From: Argentina anserina
Taxonomy: Eukaryota; Streptophyta; Magnoliopsida; Rosales; Rosaceae
DNA: 64,000 nt
Direction of reading: 5' to 3'
NCBI RefSeq assembly: GCF_933775445.1
Contig: NC_065876.1
Coordinates: forward strand, 14,880,001 to 14,944,000
Positions 10,370 to 22,600 of the stretch are shown here, one piece after another. Each line of letters begins with the position of its first letter. Positions within the stretch are counted from its first letter, which is position 1. The notes under the pieces are model-generated. The model was not told the DNA's origin. It searched no databases and saw only the letters and a list, made by a program, of their open reading frames with translations. Both the position numbers and the translations under genes were made by a program.

Positions 10370-11684
10370 TTTTGAATAATATCCTGCAATTATGCATGTT
10401 GTAGTTGTAGGAAAATAAGTAGTGTTTTCATGTAAAATGAGTAGTCATATGCTATGTATCATTGTGAGTATGCTCAAAAGTTTCTTGACTATCTGGAGAT
10501 AGTAGCGGAGAGATATGTAATGGTTATTCTAGTCTTCTTCTTCATTTTTATAAATCAAGTGGTTTCCTTAAAAAAAAAAAGATTCGGGCTGCGGCCAAAT
10601 TGTCCTCGATGGCATAAATCATGTAAATGTCAAATTATCTCAAATATGGCTAAAACACAACATCCTCATCATGAAATAAGCATATGGAATTTGATTGAGA
10701 TGTATTGTTTGTGGTGGATCATGCTACGATCAAATTGGGCAACGTCGGAATAACCTCGCCCTCGATCAAACTGCTTTGATCATATCTCGTGATAGTGGAC
10801 TTGCGCTTCAATTGAATCACCTAGTGATGACTAATCACGTTGTAGACAAGTAAGGTCACGGTTAGAAAATCTCTGGACCAAAGTAAAGAACAAGTTAGAG
10901 GTCAACAAGTGAGACATTAAGGGATGTCATGGTCCCTTTTGGTTTTTGAATAGCTCCACCACTAACATATTGTAATTGCATTTTGTGAAGGGATCTTACA
11001 CAGCGTACTTATGTATAAGGACTTAGTAGGAAGGAAGTATATTCATTCCACTAGAACGTGAAATCTTGGTTATACATGCAAGATGCAATTGGGGAGCAAT
11101 TTCCCTACTAATAGGCATTAATGATCTCCGGCTCATACTACTGTTTCTTGAAATGGGTGATGGCCCAAAAAAGAGAGTAATGTTGAAGTGATGTTCATGA
11201 ACACATTTAAACAACTTAATTTTGACAATAACCAAATCAGACCAAGTAATGCATGATTTACAGAGTTCGAGGGGACCTAGACTTGACCGGTGGGGGAAAT
11301 GACAATGTTGGTGACGAGTAAGAAAAATGGAGGAAGTCGATTTTGTTGTGGTGGATAAACTATCATCATATGATGCTATTTTGAATTGGGAAAAAAAAAG
11401 TTGGATGCATAAAATGGAGGCGGAAGCTTCATCAGTACAACAAAATGGGCATATAACCTAAAGGAGTAAATAAAGCACGAGCCTGGGAAATGGGAACGTT
11501 TTTTCACAATGACCACCCATACGAGAAATGTGACAAAGTAAATAAAACATAAATGTAAATTCCACAAGCGTAGAATATGTAAAAAAATTCTTGTCTAAAA
11601 GAGAAATTTTAAGGTAGAAGAACAAGAATATACTTACACCCATTAATGGTTAACATATAAGAACATATTCAGCAGTCTCTCTAT
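10370..11684. other. intergenic, no gene recognised
   Basis: Only short frames with no family resemblance. No terminal repeats were seen. Confidence 0.45.
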
Positions 11685-12410
11685 TATAACTTTTAAGTTA
11701 TTTTAGAGAGCATATTTAGTTTTTACGAAAATTAGTTTGTGCATTAAACTCTTTATTATAACTTTGTTTTAACTTTGAGCTATTTCACTCGACAAATTTG
11801 TTTAGCGAGATAGCTCAAAGCTAAAACATTTGAATTTAAAACATTCTTTGTAGAGAATTATATATGATTTATAAATAAATTTAAAATATTTTTTAGGCAT
11901 ATAATGAATACTTTGAATTCAAATAAAGTTAAAATAGAAAGAACTAATATACACGTATTTCTAAATTGGCTATTCAAAATGACTTTTAAGCTATTTTGGT
12001 TGAAATTTAATTAAAAATGGCTAGAATTGCTAAAGATTCAACATATTTTATATAATACCTTTTAAGCTATTTTAGAAAGCATGTTTAGCTTTTTACAAAA
12101 ATTAGTGGCTGTATTAGACTCTCTAATATAACTTTTGCTTCAACTTTGAGATATCTCACTCGATAAATTTGTTTAGCGAGATAACTTAAAGTTAAAACAT
12201 TCCTTGTAGGGAATTATATATAATTTATAAATAAATTTAAAATACTTTTAGGCATGTAATGAATATTTTGAATTCAAATAAAACTAAAATAGGGAGAACT
12301 GATGTAGATATACATATTTCTAAATTAACTAGCCAAAATGACTTTTAAGCTATTTTGAATAAAATTCAACTAAAATATGGCTAGCCAAAGTGGCTAGGAG
12401 TTAGCATATC
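11685..12410. repeat. two-copy tandem duplication, unit about 360 bp
   Basis: Two diverged, very AT-rich copies lie head to tail, at about 11685-12050 and 12055-12410. Each has the order TTTTAAGYTATTTTAGA, TTTGTTTAGCGAGATA, GAATTATATATRATTTATAA and ATGACTTTTAAGCTATTTT. No coding content. Confidence 0.75.
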
Positions 12411-14213
12411 GCTAGAACTCCGTAAGGAGTTACCATTGCCTAATAGGTGAATGCATGTCAGCCATCACTCATCAACAGTCGGATAAGATCTAATGTAGCA
12501 TTATTCCTTTATTTTAATTTTGAAGTTATATTTTCAAATTAAAAAAATCATAATTATAAAAAACTTTATATATGTAGCTCTCCCTTTCGGTTTAGTTAAT
12601 TTCCACTGGTTTTCCCTATGGTCAACTCTTGACTAGTTCTCACTTTGTAATCCAAACCTAATATCTAAAAACTTTGACTGTGATTGTGGATAGATGCAGG
12701 ACCACCATCATCTCCATGAAGAAGACTTCGAGGTATATATCCTTCTCCTCCCTCCTTATTTCCCGTCATCTTCTTTGAACTTTACTAGTTTCGTAACGAA
12801 TCTCACTTCTAATTAAATGCCTTACCCTTACCATTAACTAACAATAACATCAATTTCGGCCTCGTCAAGAAAGTCGTGGAATAGCCATCCACGCCAAATG
12901 TTTAATGAAATGTCGCACAAAGTTATGGCGCCGTTAGAGGAAACTTACAATCGAGAAACTACGAAAAGACACATCTACATATACTGAGCTTTAGGTCTGG
13001 ATTTGACTGAAAAATAAGGCAAAAAATGTTAAATTTATTAGGTTTGGATGTTGCAAAGAGGGTCGATATTTTCTTCGCATAAGGGGTGATGGTGGCTTAG
13101 CATTTTGTTTTTAGTTGAAGATGAGTCCTTTCTATACGCTGGATCATTTGTCCGCGCTGTACTAGATATGTTTCACACTAGTTATTTTCTTGGTAACTTG
13201 GAAATGGAAATCGGTTACGTCTTCTTGATTGTATGTATTTAAATGCCGAAAAGTCAGATTCTGCAGTGCATGAATCTGATTGAGAAATCTAGTCAAGTAT
13301 TATACAGAAACCAAAAAATCCATTGTTGGATTTGATGCTTGACTGTCCTTTTGTAATTTTTGTGCACCAAAATAGCCTTTTCAAGTTTTGAAAAGCTATT
13401 AGCCAAAAGGATTTTGTTTGATAATAGGGAAATTTGCATATGTGCATACACATTGTTTGGATTACCTTGATTATTACGTTTGAACTTTTGTCTTGTTCTC
13501 CCGTGCTTGACCTACAGTAATCACCTCGATCGGGGTAAAACTTGGAATATTATGTAGGTTTTAACTTTGAAGTAAGAATAGATAGTTGAGAATATAGGAA
13601 CTCTCAGCTAGTTTAACTATTCCTTTTATTTTTTATGTTAAACTTCGAAAATATTTAGTCAGTCTCTTAATTTTTTGTGAATATCAGAAGTTCTACAGTT
13701 GAAGGGTGATTGGCATCTGTCAATGCATATTATTGATTACTGGGTGAGGCTTGAGTTTTACGTGATGATGTAAACATATATAGACTTTTTTGGTACACTC
13801 CAACTGCAATTATAATAAACTGATCTTTTTTAAAAATTTGATTTAATCTTGTGAATTCATATGATGTGTTAAATTTTTGAAGTGAAACTTCCTTAATATT
13901 GCATGCAATGATTTATATTTTGCATTCTTCTACTCTATCATTATTTGTTGCATAAACTCGATCATTTCCTTGTTTTGGTGGAATTGAAAGAGTTGAAGGT
14001 GTAATTTCCATTTAATTTTTTTTGAAGTTGTTAATATATGCCGGATGAATATGAAAATAATATTTTTCGTGAAAAAGTCACATAAAATTGTGTCTGTTAT
14101 TTAATTATTTCATTGTCATTTTTATTAATCATGACTTCTGCGTGAAGCAATTGACACGTCAGTTGCCAAAATTTTGGCGTATGCAAATGGCAATAGAGAG
14201 GACTTCTTACCTC
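12411..14213. other. intergenic upstream of first NLR
   Basis: Nothing recognised except AT-rich spacer. The proximal end serves as the promoter of the NLR at 14279. Confidence 0.4.
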
Positions 14214-14223
14214 TATATAAACA
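14214..14223 (+). promoter_or_regulatory. TATA box of first NLR gene
   Basis: CTATATAAACA lies about 60 bases before the chosen start ATG at 14279, which supports that start and a short leader. Confidence 0.6.
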
Positions 14224-14278
14224 TAATCCCCAAACTACTTGAATTCCTTTTTGGATTGCCCAATAACTTAGTGAGTGA

Positions 14279-17200
14279 ATGTCAGAAAGTGCAGTCAGCT
14301 TTCTACTGAACAAGATTTCTCCTTTTCTCACAAATGGAGTTCAACTCTTGGGAGGGGTTCGAGAAGAACTTATATACCTAAATGCAGAATTAGAGCGCAT
14401 GAGGGCCTTACTGAAGAATGCTGATGCTATTGAAGAAGGTGATGAAGAACTCAAAGTATGGATAAAGCAGATTCGAGAGGTTGCTCATGATGCAGAAGAT
14501 GTTATAGATGAATTCACACTCCTCCAAACATGTCACAATCATGGGCACTCACTATATTATGCTTTAGAGTTGGTTTCTTACAGTGTTAAGAACCTGAAAG
14601 CGCATTATCGGGTTGCCAAAGAGTTACAAATCATCAACACCCGAATTAAGGAGATCTTTGCAGTGCATAAAACACTTCGTCCTAAACTTATTGCTGCAAA
14701 CGACTCCATTTTTGCTAGTTCAGGTAACACTTCACTGTCATGTATCTTTGTATGCTTCTTCTGATCGATTTGATTCCAAATTCTCATCCCAAAAAATTTC
14801 TCTAGGGAACTTGGTTAAAAGTTATTTTCTTTATTTAAGACATTGTAGATCAGCATTTTCTGGTTGTATCTAAAGCATCTAGGTAGTAGATGGATTTTCA
14901 ATATTTCCAAATATGAGATGCCACCCTAAATTAATACTTTACTGCCATGTACCTTTGAATGATTAAAGAGATAATTTTAACCTCAAATTGATATTGCTAC
15001 CTGAAACTTGACTAGAAGTCTCGCATTTATATAAGTCTTTAAGATACTGTAGATTAGCATTTCCTCTCTTATTTAAAGCATTTAGGTTGTTTGATGCAGC
15101 CATGTAAGACAAGCTGACAAGAATTGTAGGCTAGGTACAACAGTACTCTGAAAAAGAAATATAAACCCTAGAGAACGTTTGAGAGAAACGTTGCAGAGAG
15201 TACCTGTCCGGCTGCGCGTCGGCGTTGACGATGGCTTCCGAAAGCAGACCACATGTTAAATTGGATGACTTAATCTAAATGATTGTTAGATGGTTCGGTT
15301 ACAAAGGTGGTGGAGGAGGGGTTAAAACATGAGTGATGGTTATTATATTTGGTTTTCAAAACACAACACGATCTTTTGATATCTGGAATTAAATATAAAT
15401 TGGTGTAATTTTCTTTTGGGGATCAAAATATAAAAATCTTCTTGTTATACCACAGAAATGAGATATCTACGCCAGGTCGTGTGCTAATATATCTTCTTCT
15501 CATCTCTTTCTTCATTACTTGATTTTCAATCTACAGGTTGCACATGGCATGATCGGCGAGATGATGCTCTTCTTTTAGACGATGCCGATGTTGTGGGCAT
15601 AGACGAGCCTAAGCACCTATTGGTCAGCTGGCTGGTCAAGGGTGACTGTGAACGTGAAGTAATTTCAGTGACAGGAATGGGTGGTATGGGGAAAACTACC
15701 TTGGTGAAGAAAGTGTACGATGATGTAGAGGTGAAGAAACATTTCAAACCCCGTGCCTGGATCACAGTTTCTCAGTCTTTTGAAGCACAAGATCTCCTTA
15801 AGGACATCATTCGAAAACTCCACTCAGAAATTGGGAGGGGAGTTCCAGAAGGTGTAGATGGCATGCATACCAATAAATTGAAAGCAATAATCAAAAGCTT
15901 GCTGCAAAAAAGGAGGTACCTGATTGTTCTTGATGATGTATGGCACACCAACGTATGGGATACTGTAAAATATGCTTTTCCTAATGGAAAACTTGGCAGT
16001 AGAGTCATGATCACTACACGTAAATCTGATGTAGCATCAACCTCTTGCTCAGAATCCGGAGGCCATGTCTATGAGGTGAGACCCTTGCCTGCTGAGGAGG
16101 CTTGGGAACTGTTCAATAGGAAGGCATTTCAGAGGAAATCATGCCCGCTTTATTTGGAATCATTCTGTAATGATATTCTTAAAAAGTGTGAGGGTTTGCC
16201 CCTTGCAATCGTGGCAGTAAGTGGGGTTTTGGCTACAAAAGACCAGCGCAGGATAGATGAGTGGGATAATATTTGCCGTAGTCTTGGAGCTGAAATTCAT
16301 GGCAATGATAAACTTGAGGATTTGAAGAAAGTCCTTTCTCTCAGTTTTAATGATCTTCCTTATAATCTGAAGGCATGTTATTTGTGCTTGAGCATCTTTC
16401 CGGAGGGTCATCTGATTAAGCATATGAAAATCATTCGCTTGTGGATAGCAGAAAGATTTGTTGAAGCTAGAGAAGGAAGAACATTGGAGGAAGTAGCTGA
16501 GGACTACCTCAAAGAGCTCCTGAATAGAAACTTGATGCTAGTGGGAGGCACAACAAGCGATGGGAGGGTCAAAACTTATCGCATTCATGACCTTTTGCGA
16601 GAGATTATTGTCTCAAAATCGAAGGATCAAAATTTTGCATCCATAGTGAAGGAGCACAACACAATCTGGCCTGATAGAGTTCGACGGTTGTCACTTCACA
16701 ATGTACTACAAACTGTGCGGCAAAGCAGGTCATTTCCTCAACTTCGTTCCTTGTTTATTTTTGGGGCAGTCTCAAGGTCATCTATGTGTAAAAACCTTTC
16801 CAATGGCTTTAGATTGCTTAGGATGTTAGATATAGAAGCTGCACCTATACAGACATTTCCAAGAGAAATCATGGACCTGTTTTATTTGAGCTATCTTAGC
16901 TTGAGGAAGACTCAGGTGAAAGTCATTCCCAGAAGCATAGGGAATCTACGGAACCTGGAGACATTGGATCTCAAACATACTTGTGTCACCGAGTTGCCTG
17001 TTGAGATACTAAAGCTCCAAAAACTTCGCCACCTCCTAGTTTATCATCTTAAGATTACATCTTATGCACACTTTAATTCCAAGTTTGGCTTTAAGGTTCT
17101 CTCAAGTATAGGAGATTTGCAAGCCCTGCAAAAGCTATGTTTTATTGAGGCAAATCAAGGTGGTGAGATGACAATAAGGGACTTAGCTAAGCTCAAGCAA

Positions 17201-17947
17201 CTTAGGAGGTTGGGAATTATTAAACTGAGACAAGAAGATGGATTCGCTTTATGCTTATCGCTTGAAAGTTTGACCAAGCTGCGTTCATTTTCTGTAAATT
17301 CTGTGGGAGAGAATGAGATAATTGATCTCCAACACCTGTCTTCTCCTCCTCAGTTTCTTGAGCGACTATACCTGACAGGTCGTTTGGAAGAGTTACCAAG
17401 TTGGATACCTTCACTACATAGTTTGGTGAAGTTATTTTTGAAGTGGAGTCGGTTGAAGGATGACCCGATGGTCCTTCTTCAAAATTTGCCAAACTTAGTT
17501 CATCTTGAATTGCTTCAAACATGTGATTGTGTCTTGTTGTCATTCAAGGGTGGAGGATTTAAAAAGCTCAAGGTTTTGGGTCTTGACAAATTTGACAAGC
17601 TTAGATGCGTGAAGGTGGAGAAAGGAGCAATGCCATGCCTTGAAAGGCTGACAATCCAACGATGTGAATTGTTGAAGAGGGTACCATCAGGAGTTCAAAA
17701 CCTTACCAAACTGAAATCACTTCAGTTTTTTAACATGCCGTATGAGTTAATCTCAAAACTACGGCCAGACGGTGAAGGTGAGGATTATGGAAAAGTTGCA
17801 CATATCCCAGAAGTATATTCTGCCTACTGGAGAGATGGTGGTTGGGATGTCTATCCAATAGAGAGTTTCAAGGAGATAGAAAATAGTCCCTCAGCAGCTA
17901 GTACAGTTAGGAGAAGCCATGAACTTCGTCCTCTTCGGAAGGTTTAG
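14279..17947 (+). CDS. CC-NB-LRR immune receptor (RPM1-like), one intron
   Basis: Two exons, 14279-14723 and 15537-17947 (intron 14724-15536, GT-AG, phase 1), give about 951 residues. An Rx-type coiled coil with the EDVID motif (HDAEDVIDEF, near residue 75) comes first. The NB-ARC follows: P-loop GMGGMGKTTL (about 195-204), RNBS-A FKPRAWITVSQSF, kinase-2 LIVLDDVW (about 276), RNBS-B GSRVMITTR, GLPL (about 368), RNBS-D CYLCLSIFPEG, and an MHD-type IHD (about 498). Leucine-rich repeats fill about 510-930. All nucleotide-binding motifs are intact, so it is probably functional as an intracellular, ATP/ADP-switched sensor of pathogen effectors; the ligand is unknown. It lies tandem to its paralogue at 19461, same strand. 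The closest named relatives are RPM1-type CNLs; I cannot assign an orthologue. Confidence 0.9.
14724..15536 (+). other. 813-bp intron of NLR 1, absent from NLR 2
   Basis: It begins GTAACAC and ends CTACAG, between the coiled-coil and NB-ARC exons. It contains a diverged duplication of about 60 bases (near 14830-14890 and 15035-15095). A GC-richer stretch near 15170-15250 looks foreign, but I cannot name it. Confidence 0.8.
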
Positions 17948-19353
17948 ATTTGATACATGTCAAATTGTACATATGCTTGTATATATCATTGTAACAAAGT
18001 TAATCACAATATATAAGTGCATTTGCTTTGATGTGAAGATGACTGTAGATACTTGTATTATGTAACAAACTGAAGAATAAGGTGTACTATTTGCCCGCCA
18101 CTCTTCTTTGAATGTACAAATAATTGGAACGAATGAATGTCCATAGATACCTAAACAATTCTATCTAATTATTGAATACAAAATATATATGATTGTGTAA
18201 AGTGAAGATTCATTACTCTATATCAGTGCAAAGTTTGCTCAACTGTTGAACAATTACTCATGAAGTCCGGCGAAATACTTCTTTCTTACTGCTAGCTAGT
18301 ATGCCATAGTCTACCTTGCTTGTAGAGATCTTTTGAGCTTTGCTACGAGTAGGAATCATAGTTCAATGCTCATTTTCTTTCTAACGGGCACTATACTTAA
18401 TTGATCGCTCGCCTTTTTCAACTTTTAATTTATTTTTGTATTTTATTTTTCAAATGTTCGTTATAACTTTAAAGGATTGCCATTAGTCTACATCAAAGGT
18501 TGGAGAATTACGTACTAATAGTTGCGATCTTTCCAGGAAAGACAACGCTTATCTTAGACTTGCCTGTAAAATCCGCTATACAACATCAAGTGAAATCATC
18601 AGGTAGTTACTAATATTGGGTGCGGAAGCAGCCACAATAGCGACAAGTACTTATCCGTTGCATTGTAACAACTTGTTCGCAAAAGGGACATATTATTATT
18701 GAATTAGAAAATACATACAAGAAAATTGATAGGAGTCCTAAACACAAGGAGGTTAAGCTACTAAAAAATGGATGTCACAATTACATATTCTACAGATGAC
18801 AAGCATCACCACGAAATCGATGCAGGGATATATTAATAGAATTAACTTTTGAATTTAATCCTTATCTTTATTTGCAGTATATTGTTTGCATGATTTGTCA
18901 AGTTTTGAGGTATTGGTGCAAATGAATGAAACGTACAAGTGGTTTAAAACATCATCATTTTTTTTATGAGGGAGTCACTTTCATATTCCAGCCTTCTACA
19001 TAGACTAAACCAACCAATATATCAATCTCAATGTTTATATGTTGTCTGAAAACTCAGTCAAGCTATTAATTATTTGTTTGCAGATGCATGTGATCTGTTT
19101 AGTATCACGATCAGAACAATGATCTTGTGATTGAGCTGAGCAGAGGAAATAACCATGAAGCTACTAAATATTTCATAGAGAAATTATGAACTGTGTTAGT
19201 TTCTAGGAAAGTTCCTTGAATTATTGCAGTTTAAATTGCATGAACCATTCGCAGTTGGAAATTACTACGATAGCTTCCCAGAAAGAAAAACCAAATTAAG
19301 TTGACCTTACTTCTTCAACTTGGTTTCTTACACAAGAAGGTATTTGTAAATTT
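17948..19353. other. spacer between the two NLR genes
   Basis: No additional gene or recognisable element. The first ~150 bases are the 3' untranslated region and polyadenylation zone of NLR 1; the distal end is the promoter of NLR 2. Confidence 0.45.
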
Positions 19354-19364
19354 CTATATATATT
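19354..19364 (+). promoter_or_regulatory. TATA box of second NLR gene
   Basis: CTATATATATT sits about 100 bases before the ATG at 19461. Confidence 0.55.
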
Positions 19365-19460
19365 CCAAGGTGCACTTCAATTATTTAACCCCAGAATCTG
19401 AACTCTAAAAATCATGTGAGGAAAAAAGGGTAGCAAAGTTAGTGAAGAGAGAGTTCGATC

Positions 19461-22319
19461 ATGGCGGAGTGTGCAGTCAAGTTTCTGCTTGACAAGCTTG
19501 CACCGCTTTTTGAAAATGATTTGCAACTTTTGAGAGGAGGGGTTAGGGAGGAAATTGTGTATCTAAGAGGAGAGCTGGAGCGGATGACAGCTTTTCTGAG
19601 GGTTGCTGATGCATATGAAGAGAGTGATGAAGAACTCAAAGTATGGGTCAAACAACTAAGAGATATTGCTCACGACAGTGAAGATGTTCTTGATGAATTT
19701 ACACTTCTGCAGGCGCATAATCATGGAGAGGGGTTATATGGTTCACTTCATAGACTTTCTTGCTGCATTAAGAACACAAAGGCTCGGTACCGAATTGCTT
19801 CTGAATTACAAGGCATCAACTTGAGAATCAGAAAAATCTCAGAGGTTCATAAAAGACTCCGTCACAAATTCAGTGTGGCTGATCAAGGTGCAGGGTCCAA
19901 CACTGCATGCAATACATGGGATGACCATCAAGGCGATGCTCTACTTTTAGAGAAGACTGATATTGTGGGCATTGACAAGCCCATGAAGCAGCTGATTGAG
20001 TGGCTAGTCAGGGGTGGTTCTGGACGTGAAGTAGTTTCTGTGGCTGGAATCGGAGGGATGGGGAAAACAACCCTGGCCAAGCAAGTCTATGATGCTGCAG
20101 AAGTGAGGAAACATTTCAAAGTTCGTGCTTGGATCACTGTTACTCGGGCTTTCAAACTTGGAGAACTCTTAAAAGACATGGTTCATCAACTTTACAGCGC
20201 AATTCGCAGGCCAGTACCAGATGGAATCAATAACACGAACAACAATCACTTGAAAACAATAATCAAGGAGTTTCTGCAGAAAAGGAGGTATCTCATTGTT
20301 TTAGATGATGTATCACACTTGCATGGATGGGATGCTGTGAAATATGCATTGCCTAACAATACTTCTGGAAGCCGAGTCATTCTCACTACTCGAAATTCAG
20401 AAGTAGCCTCTTCAACCAGTGTGGAGTCTGGAGGGAAAGTCTACAATTTGGAGCCTTTACCCCAAACGGAGTCTTGGGAACTTTTATGCAAGAAGACATT
20501 CCAGGGGAAATCATGCCCTCCTCATTTAGAGGAAATTTGTACTTATGTATTAAAGAAATGTGAGGGAATGCCCCTCGCAATAGTTGCAGTCAGTGGCGTA
20601 TTATCAACCAAGGACAAGCGTCGGATTGATGAGTGGGATATGGTTTGCCATAGTCTTGGAGCTGAAATTGAAGGCAATGACAAATTGAGAGACTTGAGAA
20701 AAGTACTTTCTCTCAGTTTCAATGATTTACCGTACTATCTGAAATCTTGCTTCTTGTACCTGAGCATCTTTCCAGAGGATTATCTAATTGAGCACATGAG
20801 GCTTGTTCGATTATGGATGGCGGAGGGATTTGTTGAACCAAAAGATGGCCATACATTGGAAGAAGTAGCAGAGGACTACCTCAGTGAACTACTGAATAGA
20901 GGCATGATTCAAGCAGCTGACACAACATCTGATGGAAGGGTCAAAAACATTCGTGTTCATGATCTTTTCCGAGAGATTATCACCTCTAAGATAAGGGATC
21001 AGAATTTTGCCACAATATCAAAAGAGCAAAATCTTTCCTGGCCTGATAAAGTACGACGCCTGTCATTGCACAACTCCATGCAATATGTGCAGAAAAACAG
21101 GTGTGTTTCTCAACTGCGCACTCTAATTTTGTTTAGAGTTGTTGAGAAGCCGTTACTGCATAAGTATTTTCCTGGTGGGTTCAGACTTCTTAATGTTCTA
21201 GATTTGCAAAATGCGCCTCTAAATGTTTTTCCAGTTGAAGTTATCAACCTTTTCTTTTTGAGGTATCTGAGTTTGAAAGGTACCAAGGTGAAAACCATTC
21301 CAAAGTTCATCGGGAAGCTTCAAAACCTGGAGACCTTGGATCTTAAACATTCTCTGGTTACTGAACTCCCAGTTGAAATCTTGAAACTTGAACATCTACG
21401 TCATCTCCTGGTATATCGTTATGAATTTGTACCTTATGGAGATTTTCACTCAAAATATGGTTTCAAGGTGTGTGCGAAAATTGGGGTTTTGACATCCCTT
21501 CAAAAGCTCTGTTTCATCAAAGCAAATGAAGATGGTGGTGCCATATTGAGAGAGCTCAGGCGCCTAGTTCAGCTGAGAAGGTTAGGGATTGTACAAATGA
21601 GGAAAAAAGATGGAAAAGTTCTTTGCTCATCGATCGAAAAGCTGACCAGACTTTGTGCGTTGTCCATAACTTCAGTGGAAGAGGATGAGATCATTGATTT
21701 GCAGCATCTTTCTTCTCCTCCTCTACTGCTTCAGCGACTCTACTTGCGTGGACGGTTGGAGACAGTACCTCATTGGATCCCTTCTCTGCATAGCCTTGTC
21801 AGGTTGTATCTGAAATGGAGTAAGTTAAAAGATGATCCCCTTGTATTCCTTCAATATTTGCCAAATTTAGTGCACCTCGAACTCTGTCAGGTGTTTGAAG
21901 GAGACACATTATGCTTTGAAGCTGGAGGGTTCAAGAAACTCAATCATTTGGGTATCGACGAATTTGAGGGACTGAAATGCATACAAGTGCAGTTTGGAGC
22001 AATGCCTTCTGTAAAAAAGCTAAGCATCCAGCGCTGCAAATTATTGGAGAAGGTGCCATCAGGCATTGAACACCTGAGCAAGTTGAAGGTGCTTGAGTTT
22101 TTTGATATGCCAGAAACATTGATCAATACGCTACGTCCACATGAGAAGGATAATGACTATTGGAAAGTCGCACACATCCCAGAAGTTTATTTCACCTACT
22201 GGAAAGAGTGTGGATGGGAGGTCTATCCTCTAGAGGGTTTGAGTGAAGGAGAGAATTTTCCTCATGATCAGCCTAGTTCTGTCATGAAGAGTCATGAACT
22301 TGAAACTCGTTGGAAGTGA
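19461..22319 (+). CDS. CC-NB-LRR immune receptor (RPM1-like), intronless
   Basis: A single exon encodes 952 residues, almost the same length as its neighbour at 14279, and is collinear with it throughout. It has a coiled coil with EDVID (HDSEDVLDEF), P-loop GIGGMGKTTL (about 196-205), RNBS-A FKVRAWITVTRAF, kinase-2 LIVLDDVS, GMPLAI, RNBS-D CFLYLSIFPEDYLI, MHD-type VHD (about 499), then leucine-rich repeats to the C-terminal AHIPEVYFTYWKECGWEVY block shared with the paralogue. One oddity is that the residue after the kinase-2 aspartates is Ser where CNLs almost always have Trp. The receptor is probably functional and cytosolic or plasma-membrane-associated. The start is the first ATG after a TATA box, and its MAECAVKFLLDKL opening matches the MSESAVSFLLNKI opening of NLR 1. 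Confidence 0.92.
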   Translation: MAECAVKFLLDKLAPLFENDLQLLRGGVREEIVYLRGELERMTAFLRVADAYEESDEELKVWVKQLRDIAHDSEDVLDEFTLLQAHNHGEGLYGSLHRLSCCIKNTKARYRIASELQGINLRIRKISEVHKRLRHKFSVADQGAGSNTACNTWDDHQGDALLLEKTDIVGIDKPMKQLIEWLVRGGSGREVVSVAGIGGMGKTTLAKQVYDAAEVRKHFKVRAWITVTRAFKLGELLKDMVHQLYSAIRRPVPDGINNTNNNHLKTIIKEFLQKRRYLIVLDDVSHLHGWDAVKYALPNNTSGSRVILTTRNSEVASSTSVESGGKVYNLEPLPQTESWELLCKKTFQGKSCPPHLEEICTYVLKKCEGMPLAIVAVSGVLSTKDKRRIDEWDMVCHSLGAEIEGNDKLRDLRKVLSLSFNDLPYYLKSCFLYLSIFPEDYLIEHMRLVRLWMAEGFVEPKDGHTLEEVAEDYLSELLNRGMIQAADTTSDGRVKNIRVHDLFREIITSKIRDQNFATISKEQNLSWPDKVRRLSLHNSMQYVQKNRCVSQLRTLILFRVVEKPLLHKYFPGGFRLLNVLDLQNAPLNVFPVEVINLFFLRYLSLKGTKVKTIPKFIGKLQNLETLDLKHSLVTELPVEILKLEHLRHLLVYRYEFVPYGDFHSKYGFKVCAKIGVLTSLQKLCFIKANEDGGAILRELRRLVQLRRLGIVQMRKKDGKVLCSSIEKLTRLCALSITSVEEDEIIDLQHLSSPPLLLQRLYLRGRLETVPHWIPSLHSLVRLYLKWSKLKDDPLVFLQYLPNLVHLELCQVFEGDTLCFEAGGFKKLNHLGIDEFEGLKCIQVQFGAMPSVKKLSIQRCKLLEKVPSGIEHLSKLKVLEFFDMPETLINTLRPHEKDNDYWKVAHIPEVYFTYWKECGWEVYPLEGLSEGENFPHDQPSSVMKSHELETRWK

Positions 22320-22329
22320 TATTCAGTTA

Positions 22330-22600
22330 CTTGGATTTGGTATTGATCATCTTGTGTGTGTATATTCTTGGATTTGGTATTGATCATCTTGTATGTGTGT
22401 GTGTATATATATTCTTGGATTTGGTATTGATCATCTTGTATGTGTGTGTGTATATATATATTCTTGGATTTGGTATTGATCATCTTGTTTGTGTGTGTGT
22501 ATATATATTCTTGGATTTGGTATTGATCATCTTGTATGTGTGTGTATATATATTCTTGGATTTGGTGTTGATCATCTTGTTTGTGTGTGTGTATTGTACA
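22330..22600. repeat. six-copy minisatellite just after NLR 2
   Basis: Six head-to-tail copies of a 37-49 bp unit (CTTGGATTTGGTATTGATCA, then TCTTGTRTGTGTG and a variable TATATATT tail) start 10 bases after the NLR stop codon. Copies differ mainly in the length of the (TG)n(TA)n tail, as expected from slippage. It lies in the presumed 3' untranslated region. The open frames on both strands here come from the repeat. Confidence 0.9.
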
